Part shown: in pieces, positions 50,886 through 57,780 of the stretch
Layout of the letters: every line of letters starts with the position of its first letter
How positions within the stretch are numbered: the stretch's first letter is position 1
From: Isoalcanivorax pacificus W11-5
Lineage (GTDB): Bacteria > Pseudomonadota > Gammaproteobacteria > Pseudomonadales > Alcanivoracaceae
Reading direction: 5' to 3'
Assembly (NCBI RefSeq): GCF_000299335.2
Contig: NZ_CP004387.1
Span: 930,001-994,000 of the forward strand
DNA length: 64,000 nucleotides
Program-made: the position numbers and the translations under genes
Notes under the pieces: generated by a model
The model's input: only the letters and a program-made list of their open reading frames with translations
What the model was told of the DNA's origin: nothing
Database searches by the model: none

Positions 50886-51794
50886 ATGAAAGTGCTTGTA
50901 GTCTACAACCCGGCGGCCGGGGGCGGCCGGGAAGCTCTCCTGAAACAACTGGTGCGTGCGCTCACCGCACGCCACGCTGACGTCGAGGTGTACCGCACCC
51001 GAGCGCCGGGCGACGCTACCCGCCACCTGCAAGAGCGCGCCCACCAGGGCGATGTGGTCGTGGCGGTGGGTGGCGACGGCACCACCAACGAAGTGCTCAA
51101 TGGCCTGGCCGGGAATGTCCCGCTGGGGATTTTTGCCACCGGTACGGCCAACGTGCTGGCGCGCGAACTGGCATTGCCGAAACACCCGGAACAGGCTGCC
51201 GATGTAATCGTCCAGGGTGTCAGCATGCCGGTCTGGCCGGGTGACCTGAACGGGCGCCGCTTCCTGATGTGGGTCGGGGTGGGGTATGACGCCTGGGTGG
51301 TGCAGGCCACCGACCTGACGGTCAAGCGCCGTTTCGGCAAACTCGCCTATGTGCTGGCCATGTTCAGCCAGATTCGCCGTTATGGCAGCCAGCGCTACCG
51401 CTTCCTGCTGGATGGCCGCGAATACCTGGCGTACTCGGCGGTGATCGCCAATGCCCGTCACTATGGCGGCAGCTTCATCCTGACCCGTCAGGCAGACCTG
51501 ACCCGGCCGGCACTCCAGGTGCTGCTGTTCACCCGGCCGGACCGGGGGCAATTGCTGAAATGCCTGCTGGCGCTGCCGTTTGGCGCCATGGAGCGGGTGC
51601 CCGGTGTGGTGTCAGTGAGCGCCCGCGATATTCAGGTGGCTGTGCCGCCAGGGGGTCTGGACGAGCCATTGCAGGCGGATGGCGACCCCGCCGGCGTGCT
51701 GCCGGCGGCGGTGACGGTGGCGGAAAGGCCCGTGCTGGTCAGAGTGCCGGCGGCGACGGCCGCACGCTTCGACGCGAGGCGGCAGCCCGGCTGA
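50886..51794 (+). CDS. Diacylglycerol kinase-type lipid kinase
   Basis: A 302-residue protein with the DAGK catalytic domain: VVYNPAAGGGREALLKQLV, then the nucleotide motif VAVGGDGTTNEVLNGLAG and GTANVLARELALP. It probably phosphorylates a lipid such as diacylglycerol or a related lipid; the exact substrate is unknown. The ATG at 50886 lacks a strong ribosome-binding site. It converges with zapG, with the stop codons adjacent. Confidence 0.88.
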   Translation: MKVLVVYNPAAGGGREALLKQLVRALTARHADVEVYRTRAPGDATRHLQERAHQGDVVVAVGGDGTTNEVLNGLAGNVPLGIFATGTANVLARELALPKHPEQAADVIVQGVSMPVWPGDLNGRRFLMWVGVGYDAWVVQATDLTVKRRFGKLAYVLAMFSQIRRYGSQRYRFLLDGREYLAYSAVIANARHYGGSFILTRQADLTRPALQVLLFTRPDRGQLLKCLLALPFGAMERVPGVVSVSARDIQVAVPPGGLDEPLQADGDPAGVLPAAVTVAERPVLVRVPAATAARFDARRQPG

Positions 51795-51795
51795 G

Positions 51796-52368
51796 TCAGC
51801 GGGCTGCGCGCCGTGGCGGCTCGCCGTCCACGGAACAGCCCTGGTCTTCGCAGCCCTCGGCATAGTCGCGAGGGGGCTCGACGCGGGCGTCTGTCTCTTC
51901 CGGGGTGGTGATGGAGAGGTCGTCCACGGGCGAGAAGGGGCCTTCGGGTACGTGGTTGCGCAACCCGAAGTCTTCCGCCAGGGTGCCCTGGGCCGAGGGG
52001 GCATAGTCCAGCGGCTGGGTGACACTGGCCGGCACATCCTTGTTGTCGCCTGGATAGCCGGGCAGGCTGTCGAGGGATTTCGCCATCGCCAGCCGGCGGC
52101 CCTGCTCGCTGCACAGCGTGCGCGCGCCTGCCGACAGATGCTCATGCACGGCGCGGTAGGAGGCTGTCATCTGGTTGACCAGCTCAGCGGTACGCAGGAA
52201 ATGGTTGTCCACCTCGTCCCGGTGCCGGGCCAGATTGGCCAGGGCCTCGTCCCGTTCCTGACGCAACTGGCGCTGCTGGCGGCGGGCCGGCATCAGCAGG
52301 AACGCGAGCGCTGCGCCGACAACGCCACCCATCACGAACGGCAGCAGGACAGCGGCAAGATTTTCCAT
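51796..52368 (-). CDS. zapG: Z-ring/envelope protein ZapG (YhcB, DUF1043)
   Basis: A 190-residue inner-membrane protein with one N-terminal helix (VLLPFVMGGVVGAALAFLLM) and a cytoplasmic coiled coil (RRQQRQLRQERDEALANLARHRDEVDNHFLRTAELVNQM). YhcB/ZapG links cell division and envelope synthesis in E. coli. Its location between degS and zapE is the conserved arrangement. The C-terminal tail is longer and more acidic than in E. coli. Confidence 0.9.
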   Translation of the reverse strand: MENLAAVLLPFVMGGVVGAALAFLLMPARRQQRQLRQERDEALANLARHRDEVDNHFLRTAELVNQMTASYRAVHEHLSAGARTLCSEQGRRLAMAKSLDSLPGYPGDNKDVPASVTQPLDYAPSAQGTLAEDFGLRNHVPEGPFSPVDDLSITTPEETDARVEPPRDYAEGCEDQGCSVDGEPPRRAAR

Positions 52369-52534
52369 GATTCACTCCTTGGCCTGGCGGTGGCACCCGA
52401 TAGCCGGGGACCACAGCGTGCACGCTATTGCAGCACAGCTTCCTCACCAGCGCCAAGCACACTGCCGCTGTAATTGTTAGAATTCTTGGCATTCGGCGAA
52501 CCTCGCCGCACACCCCTGAGACAGGAGCTGCAGC

Positions 52535-53176
52535 ATGTCGCGCGCCAGCATTGAGAAAGTGTCCCTGAACGGGCCGGCCGGAACCCTGGAGGCGGTGCTG
52601 GAGGCCAGCGGTGAGGCGCCCTCGTTCATGGCCATCGTCTGCCACCCGCATCCGCTGTTCGGCGGCACCATGAACAACAAGGTGGTGACCACCCTGTGCC
52701 GGGCCTGCCGTGATGCTGGCGGCGCGGTATTACGGTTCAATTTCCGGGGCGTGGGGGCCAGCCAGGGAGCCTACAGTGACGGCATCGGTGAATGCGAGGA
52801 CCTGCTCGCGGCCGAATCCTGGCTGAGCCAGCGCTATCCCGGACTGCCGCTGTGGCTGGCGGGGTTCTCCTTCGGCAGTTTTGTCGCCGCGCGCGGCGCA
52901 CGCATTCTGGCCGACAACAACCGTCCCGTGCAGCATCTGTTCCTGGTGGCGCCGCCGGTGCATCACTACGATTTCGTATCGATAGATCGCGTCGACTGCC
53001 CGGTCACCGTGGTCCAGAGCGAAGACGACGAGGTGGTGCCCGCCGAGCAGGTGTTCGCCTGGCAGCAGCAGACACCGCTGGCCCCTGACCTGATCCGCTT
53101 CAGTGATGCAGGGCATTTCTTCCATGGCCGCCTGATACAACTGGCGGAGGTGGCGCGCAGCCGTCTGCCGGAATAG
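52535..53176 (+). CDS. Alpha/beta hydrolase, COG2945 type
   Basis: A 213-residue alpha/beta hydrolase. VCHPHPLFGGTMNNKVV and LRFNFRGVGASQGAY are the oxyanion and strand motifs, the nucleophile elbow is GFSFGSF, and DAGHFFHGRL carries the catalytic His. The substrate is unknown. It is placed between zapG (divergent) and zapE. Confidence 0.87.
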   Translation: MSRASIEKVSLNGPAGTLEAVLEASGEAPSFMAIVCHPHPLFGGTMNNKVVTTLCRACRDAGGAVLRFNFRGVGASQGAYSDGIGECEDLLAAESWLSQRYPGLPLWLAGFSFGSFVAARGARILADNNRPVQHLFLVAPPVHHYDFVSIDRVDCPVTVVQSEDDEVVPAEQVFAWQQQTPLAPDLIRFSDAGHFFHGRLIQLAEVARSRLPE

Positions 53177-53324
53177 GGCGCGCCCGCTACGTCGCGGCCA
53201 ACGGCGTCGGGGGCTTTTCGAGTACGGATCACAGGCCATCATCCAGGGCGCGCGCTGCCCGGCAAATTGCCAAGCCCCGATGTCAGCGCTACATTGAGCG
53301 CCCCTTTGCCCTCTGGGCGGACCC

Positions 53325-54407
53325 ATGACACCTCTTGAACATTACAAACGGGACCTGGAACGCCCCGACTTTTTTCACGACGTGGCCCAGGAGCGTGCGG
53401 TGCGGCGCCTGGATGCGTTGTATGAAAAGCTGATCGAGCCGCCGCGCCGGGGCGGGCTGTTCGGCCGCCGGCGGGAGCGTGCCCCGGTCAAGGGCCTGTA
53501 CATGTGGGGCGGCGTGGGCCGTGGCAAGACCTATCTGATGGATGTGTTTTTTGATGCACTGCCGTTCAAAGAGAAACGGCGCATGCACTTCCACCGCTTC
53601 ATGCAGCACGTGCACCAACAGATGCGCGCCCGTCAAGGACAGAAAAATCCACTGCTGGCCATCGCCCGTGATTTCGCCGGCGACACCCGGGTGTTATGTT
53701 TCGACGAATTCTTCGTCACCGACATCACCGACGCCATGATCCTGGCGACATTGCTGGAGGCCCTGCTGGCTGACGGCGTGACGCTGGTGGCCACCTCGAA
53801 CATCGAACCGGACGGCCTGTACCGTGATGGTCTGCAGCGAGCCCGCTTCCTGCCCGCCATCGCGTTGCTCAAAGAGCACACCGAAGTGCTCAATGTGGAC
53901 GGAGGCACCGACTACCGCCTGCGGCTGCTGGAACAGGCGGAGCTGTACCACTGCCCGCTGGGCGACGCTGCCGACCGGTTCCTGGCAGAACGTTTCGCCA
54001 CGCTGGAAACGGAGCATTGCCGGCAACGCGAACAGGTGGACCTGGACGTGGAAGGCCGGCCGATCCGTGCCGAACGTGTCAGCGAAGACGTCGCCTGGTT
54101 CGAGTTCCGGTCACTGTGTGATGGCCCGCGTTCCCAGAACGATTACATCGAACTGGCGCGTGAGTTTCACACCGTATTGCTGGCCAATGTGGAACGTATG
54201 GGGGTGGCGACGGATGACCTGGCCCGGCGTTTCATCAATATGGTGGACGAGTTCTACGATCGCGGCGTGAAGCTGATCATCACGGCGGAAACCCCGATCG
54301 AGGACCTCTACGCCGGCGGGCGACTGGAATTTGAGTTTGACCGCACCCGAAGCCGGTTGCTGGAAATGCAGTCACGCGAATACCTGGCGCGCGAACACCG
54401 CGCCTGA
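53325..54407 (+). CDS. zapE: Cell division ATPase ZapE (AFG1-like)
   Basis: A 360-residue AAA+-like ATPase that acts on the Z-ring. Walker A is GGVGRGKTYLMD and Walker B VLCFDEFFVTDITDAM. LVATSNIEPDGLYRDGLQRARFLPAI is the following sensor region. Start ATG at 53325. Its closeness to zapG matches E. coli yhcM-yhcB. Confidence 0.94.
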   Translation: MTPLEHYKRDLERPDFFHDVAQERAVRRLDALYEKLIEPPRRGGLFGRRRERAPVKGLYMWGGVGRGKTYLMDVFFDALPFKEKRRMHFHRFMQHVHQQMRARQGQKNPLLAIARDFAGDTRVLCFDEFFVTDITDAMILATLLEALLADGVTLVATSNIEPDGLYRDGLQRARFLPAIALLKEHTEVLNVDGGTDYRLRLLEQAELYHCPLGDAADRFLAERFATLETEHCRQREQVDLDVEGRPIRAERVSEDVAWFEFRSLCDGPRSQNDYIELAREFHTVLLANVERMGVATDDLARRFINMVDEFYDRGVKLIITAETPIEDLYAGGRLEFEFDRTRSRLLEMQSREYLAREHRA

Positions 54408-54473
54408 CGCATTTCCCCGCCGTGACAGGCGGCAGCATCCGGCCGGGCTGACTGAACCTGACTGGAGACTGCA

Positions 54474-55616
54474 ATGATCCCGCGTACGCTGTTCACTTCC
54501 GACCACGAGACTTTCCGCGATACCGTGCGCCGCTTCCTGGAAAACGAGGCGGTGCCGCATCACGAACAATGGGAAAAAACAGGCCAGGTGCCAGCGGAGC
54601 TGTGGCGCAAGGCCGGCGAACAGGGTTTCCTCTGCCCGATGGTGGCAGAAGAGTACGGCGGCATCGGCGCCGATTTTCTCTACAGCGTGGTGGTCAGCGA
54701 AGAAGTCTCCCGCCTGGGCCTGACCGGCATCGGCTGGGGCCTGCACACTGACATCGTGGCGCCCTATATCGAGCACTACGGTTCTGAAGAACAAAAGAAA
54801 AAATACCTGCCGAAAATGGTGACCGGTGAACTGATCACTGCCATCGCCATGTCCGAACCGGCCGCCGGTTCCGACCTCCAGGGCATCAAGACCACTGCCC
54901 AGAAAGACGGCGATCATTACGTTATCAATGGCTCCAAGACTTTCATCACCAACGGCCAGAACGCCGACCTGGTGATCGTGGTGGCCAAGACCGACCCGAC
55001 CAAAGGCGCCAAGGGCATCAGCCTGTTCCTGATCGAAGCCGGCACCCCGGGCTTCGAAAAAGGCAAGAACCTGAACAAAGTCGGCATGAAAGCCCAGGAC
55101 ACCTCCGAGCTGTTCTTCCAGGACGTACGCGTCCCGGCGGACGCCCTGCTGGGCCAGGAAGGCATGGGCTTTATCTACCTCATGCAAGAGCTGCCGCAAG
55201 AGCGCCTGAACATCGCCGTGAACGCCATCTCCATGGCCGAAAGCGCCGTACAACTCACCATCGACTATGTGAAAGACCGCAAGGCGTTCGGCCGCAGCGT
55301 CGCCGAATTCCAGAACACTCAATTCAAGCTGGCCGAACTGCACACCGAAGTCGAAGCCGCGCGCGTCTACCTGGACCGCTGCATCGAACTGCACCTGCAG
55401 AAAAAACTCGACGTGCCGACCGCTGCCGCCGTGAAATACTTCACCACTGACCTGCAATGCAAAGTGATCGACGAGTGCCTGCAACTGCACGGTGGTTATG
55501 GCTATATGTGGGAGTACCCGATTGCGCGCATGTTTGCAGATTCGCGTGTGCAGCGGATTTATGGTGGGACGAACGAGATTATGAAGAGCATTATCAGCAA
55601 GGCGATTCTGGCCTGA
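54474..55616 (+). CDS. Acyl-CoA dehydrogenase
   Basis: A 380-residue FAD enzyme of fatty acid or branched-chain acyl-CoA oxidation. Signature 1 is ITAIAMSEPAAGSDLQGIKTTA, and signature 2 runs through LQLHGGYGYMWEYPIARMFADSRVQR with IYGGTNEIMK at the end. This GYGYMWEYP pattern is close to the long-chain or isovaleryl-CoA dehydrogenase type. No beta-oxidation partner genes are in the window. It is the last core gene before the accessory region. Confidence 0.93.
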   Translation: MIPRTLFTSDHETFRDTVRRFLENEAVPHHEQWEKTGQVPAELWRKAGEQGFLCPMVAEEYGGIGADFLYSVVVSEEVSRLGLTGIGWGLHTDIVAPYIEHYGSEEQKKKYLPKMVTGELITAIAMSEPAAGSDLQGIKTTAQKDGDHYVINGSKTFITNGQNADLVIVVAKTDPTKGAKGISLFLIEAGTPGFEKGKNLNKVGMKAQDTSELFFQDVRVPADALLGQEGMGFIYLMQELPQERLNIAVNAISMAESAVQLTIDYVKDRKAFGRSVAEFQNTQFKLAELHTEVEAARVYLDRCIELHLQKKLDVPTAAAVKYFTTDLQCKVIDECLQLHGGYGYMWEYPIARMFADSRVQRIYGGTNEIMKSIISKAILA

Positions 55617-55786
55617 TGACGTCGGGGCCGGGGCTGTTCCTCTCTGCCAGAGGGGCTGCCCCGCCCCCTAGTTCAGCTCTGTTCCCTTGCTTTTCCCGGC
55701 ACGGCACCTCGTCTTGCGGGTGCAATAGAAGTGACTCGGCCTGTCCAGTGTCGCCAGCAGTTGACCCAGCACCAGCCCTGGTAGGG

Positions 55787-55905
55787 CAAGCTCTCTTTGC
55801 GGCGCAGGTCTGCAACGATGGGCACTGAAAATCAATCGCTAAACCGGCCCGATTGTGCTGACGGCTTGATCAAGTGGTCAGTACAGGCCGTTGTTTAAGC
55901 GTCTG
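55787..55905. mobile_element. MITE-like element, decayed second copy
   Basis: A 119-bp segment that aligns without gaps to 13010-13128, about three quarters identical by hand count (about 29 mismatches). It keeps the inner stem (CTTTGCGGC, CAGGTC), the shared GAAAATCAATCGCT and GCTGACGGCTTGAT blocks and the right terminus. The left terminal repeat is not recognisable. The right end falls within the first codons of a PIN-toxin gene and supplies its stop codon. Confidence 0.65.
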
Positions 55906-55957
55906 CCTTATGGGCAAAGGCAATCAGCAGGCCGGTGTCAGCGACCAGGCACGCCAT
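55895..55957 (-). pseudogene. Truncated PIN-domain (VapC-like) toxin remnant
   Basis: A 20-codon frame starting ATG at 55957 and reading MACLVADTGLLIAFAHKADA before a stop. LVADTGLLIAFA is the N-terminal strand of PIN-domain ribonucleases with the first catalytic Asp, and KAD follows as in VapC proteins. Everything downstream is the MITE-like element. The start overlaps the end of the antitoxin gene, as expected for a toxin-antitoxin operon. It cannot encode an active toxin. Confidence 0.7.
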
Positions 55958-56276
55958 TCATATCCTCCAGCTCCTTCTGGAGTTCGTCAGCACCGTAACG
56001 CACCACCGCCACGCCGTGCGTGCCGCACAACGTGATAAAGGCCTCCTGGGAAAGGCGCGCGATCCTGGCGGCTTTCCCGAGGCTGACGACATCCGTGGCA
56101 AAGAGTTTCAGGGCGAGCGCCGCCAGCACGCCTTCCCGCACGAGGGTTTCATCGAACGGCAACGCAAGGAATACGGGGCGGCCGTGCTTAGCCACCAGAG
56201 CGAGCTCTCCGGCTTCTGCGCCACGGACCAGATCGCCAGTGCGGTCGCGCAGGTCACGTATGCTGAAGGTTTCCAT
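55938..56276 (-). CDS. Antitoxin, Phd/YefM N-terminus with UPF0175-like C-terminus
   Basis: A 112-residue protein. The N-terminal part, METFSIRDLRDRTGDLVRGAEAGELALVAKHGRPVFLALP, is a Phd/YefM DNA-binding antitoxin fold. The C-terminal part, DVVSLGKAARIARLSQEAFITLCGTHGVAVVRY, matches UPF0175/VapB-like helix-turn-helix antitoxins. This looks like a combination antitoxin for the PIN toxin whose remnant overlaps its 3' end. The ATG at 56276 was chosen because an operator-like inverted repeat lies just upstream; an upstream in-frame ATG would run through the operator. Likely autoregulated. Confidence 0.8.
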   Translation of the reverse strand: METFSIRDLRDRTGDLVRGAEAGELALVAKHGRPVFLALPFDETLVREGVLAALALKLFATDVVSLGKAARIARLSQEAFITLCGTHGVAVVRYGADELQKELEDMNGVPGR

Positions 56277-56293
56277 GGCATCACCTGAGAATG

Positions 56294-56321
56294 ATTTGTG
56301 CCCACAAATGCTGGCACAAAT
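56294..56321. promoter_or_regulatory. Operator-like inverted repeat of the antitoxin gene
   Basis: ATTTGTGCC (56294-56302) and GGCACAAAT (56313-56321) are perfect inverted 9-mers with 10 bp between them. A further CACAAAT half-site lies in the spacer at 56303-56309. It sits 17 bp upstream of the antitoxin ATG, the usual place for the operator of an autoregulated toxin-antitoxin operon. Confidence 0.7.
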
Positions 56322-56530
56322 TGACTGGGGGGTGCAATGTGATGCATGTCCGTTGCCCCGCCAGCCCAATGTCCTGGTTCATTCCCTGGTACTGGCTGCT
56401 CAGTCTCCACGCTTCCTCGTTACACGTCTTCGCCTTGCCGGGGTGTGACACCCGTCACGATATCTGCTTGAATCTTTCCAGCGCCGTACACGGGTGGGGG
56501 CGGCTACAACATAAGAAACAGGGATGCACC

Positions 56531-57493
56531 GTGAACCGGCTGGAGCGCCTATATCACATTCATGAGACCTTGCGTGACGCCCGTCATCCGGTGCCGCTGC
56601 GGCGACTGGTTGAGGCAATGGAGGTCACTGAGGGGGCTGCCAGGAAGGATATCCGCTATCTGCGTGATCATTTCCGGGCGCCGATCAAATACGACAGCCA
56701 TCTGAACGGCTATTACTACGACCCGGAGGCTGACGCTTTTGAGCTGCCGGGCCTGTGGTTCACTGCTGCGGAGCTGCACGCTCTGCTGGTGTGCCAGCAA
56801 ATGCTGGAAGGCCTGCAGTTCGACGCCATTGAAGACCTGATGAAGCCGCTCAAGGACCGTATCCGAGAACTGCTGAAAGCAGGAGGGCAAGGGGACGTCG
56901 ATATCAGCACCCGCGTGAAGGTCCAGCCAGTCCATTACCGCAGTGTCCACAGCGCCACGTTCCAGGTGGTGGCGGATGCCCTGATGGCGGGGCGGCAGCT
57001 GAGTTTTGAGTATCAGGCGCGTAGCAAGGCCGAACGCAGAATGCGCCAGGTGAGCCCCCAGCGGCTGCTGTATTACCGGGATAACTGGTACTTGCTGGGC
57101 TGGTGCCACCGGGCCGATGCCCTGCGGCTGTTCTCCCTGGACAAGATCGAGCACCCGGTGGCTCAGGACAGGCAGGCGCTGCAGCGCACCGATGAGGAGC
57201 TGGAGCTGGATACCGAGGGCAGCTTCGGTATTTTTCTGGGCACGGCCCGTGAGCGTGCTCACTTGCGTTTCAATGCCAGCGCGGCCAAGTGGGTCGCGGA
57301 TGAGCGCTGGCATCCGGACCAGCATGGGGAGTGGCACGGAGAGCATTACCACTTGACGGTCCCTTACGCCAATCCCACGGAACTGATCAAGGAAATCCTG
57401 CGGCATGGGGCGGATGTGGAGGTGCTGGGGCCACTGGAATTGCGAGAAGCGGTGGCTGAAAGGTTGCGCGAAGCGGTGAAGCGGTACGGTTAG
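56531..57493 (+). CDS. WYL-domain transcriptional regulator
   Basis: A 320-residue regulator. The N-terminal helix-turn-helix (RLERLYHIHETLRDARHPVPLRRLVEAMEVTEGAARKDIRYLRD) is followed by a WYL domain with the namesake residues Trp186-Tyr187-Leu188 in DNWYLLGWCHRADALRLFSLDKI. The WCX region follows, ending ILRHGADVEVLGPLELREAVAERLREAV. It starts at GTG after AGGGA. WYL proteins sense nucleic-acid or nucleotide ligands and often control defence loci. It is encoded directly before the tracrRNA/cas9 genes on the same strand as cas9. Confidence 0.9.
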   Translation: MNRLERLYHIHETLRDARHPVPLRRLVEAMEVTEGAARKDIRYLRDHFRAPIKYDSHLNGYYYDPEADAFELPGLWFTAAELHALLVCQQMLEGLQFDAIEDLMKPLKDRIRELLKAGGQGDVDISTRVKVQPVHYRSVHSATFQVVADALMAGRQLSFEYQARSKAERRMRQVSPQRLLYYRDNWYLLGWCHRADALRLFSLDKIEHPVAQDRQALQRTDEELELDTEGSFGIFLGTARERAHLRFNASAAKWVADERWHPDQHGEWHGEHYHLTVPYANPTELIKEILRHGADVEVLGPLELREAVAERLREAVKRYG

Positions 57494-57590
57494 CAGGTGC
57501 TGGGGGGGTACTGTACAAAAGGGTAGTGCCGTTCTGGTACAACGTGGCTTGTTAGGCTTGGGATAGTGGGACAGGAGAATGATGATGAAC

Positions 57591-57618
57591 AAAAAAGAAG
57601 AAAGCCCCCGAAGGGGCT
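57591..57618 (-). terminator. Rho-independent terminator of tracrRNA
   Basis: On the minus strand AGCCCC-TTCG-GGGGCT is followed by TTCTTCTTTTTT. A stable 6-bp GC stem with a UUCG tetraloop and a T-rich tail, 287 bp gap between the WYL gene and cas9. Confidence 0.88.
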
Positions 57619-57693
57619 ATCCAGTATCGGTGATGTCGAGCCGAAGCTCTCATCTTGTTACCGAAGGTCCCCACCATCGGAAAGTTCGATACC
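57591..57693 (-). ncRNA. tracrRNA of the type II-C CRISPR system
   Basis: About 103 nt on the minus strand, opposite to cas9. The anti-repeat (57668-57691) is a 24-nt identical match to the plus-strand CRISPR repeat, so it pairs with the minus-strand crRNA repeat. A CCTT bulge and a second helix (TCGG-T-AAC) follow, completing the usual bulged repeat:anti-repeat duplex. Next are a GAGC-TTCG-GCTC hairpin (57638-57649) and a terminal stem. The promoter is at 57700-57728 and the terminator at 57591-57618. Ends were inferred from these signals, not from RNA data. Confidence 0.88.
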
Positions 57694-57699
57694 GTTGGG

Positions 57700-57728
57700 A
57701 CTCTAGGCGAACATGCTACCACTGTCAA
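57700..57728 (-). promoter_or_regulatory. Promoter of tracrRNA
   Basis: On the minus strand TTGACA (57723-57728, perfect -35) and TAGAGT (57700-57705) with a 17-bp spacer. A start at the G at 57693 would begin the RNA two bases before the anti-repeat. It lies within 85 bp of the cas9 start, inside the cas9 upstream region. Confidence 0.8.
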
Positions 57729-57780
57729 TCGCCTTATTTCCGGGATCAAACAATTTGTAATTGAGTTGAAGGAACCAATC

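Noticed and set aside
55620-55690. GC-rich inverted segments after the acyl-CoA dehydrogenase gene as a terminator
   Set aside because: Only a short stem (CCTCT/AGAGG) was found and no T run, so it was not listed as a terminator.
57655-57780. An upstream ATG that would extend Cas9 by 42 residues
   Set aside because: The extension translates the tracrRNA anti-repeat and promoter; the ATG at 57781 has its own ribosome-binding site and starts directly on the RuvC-I strand.
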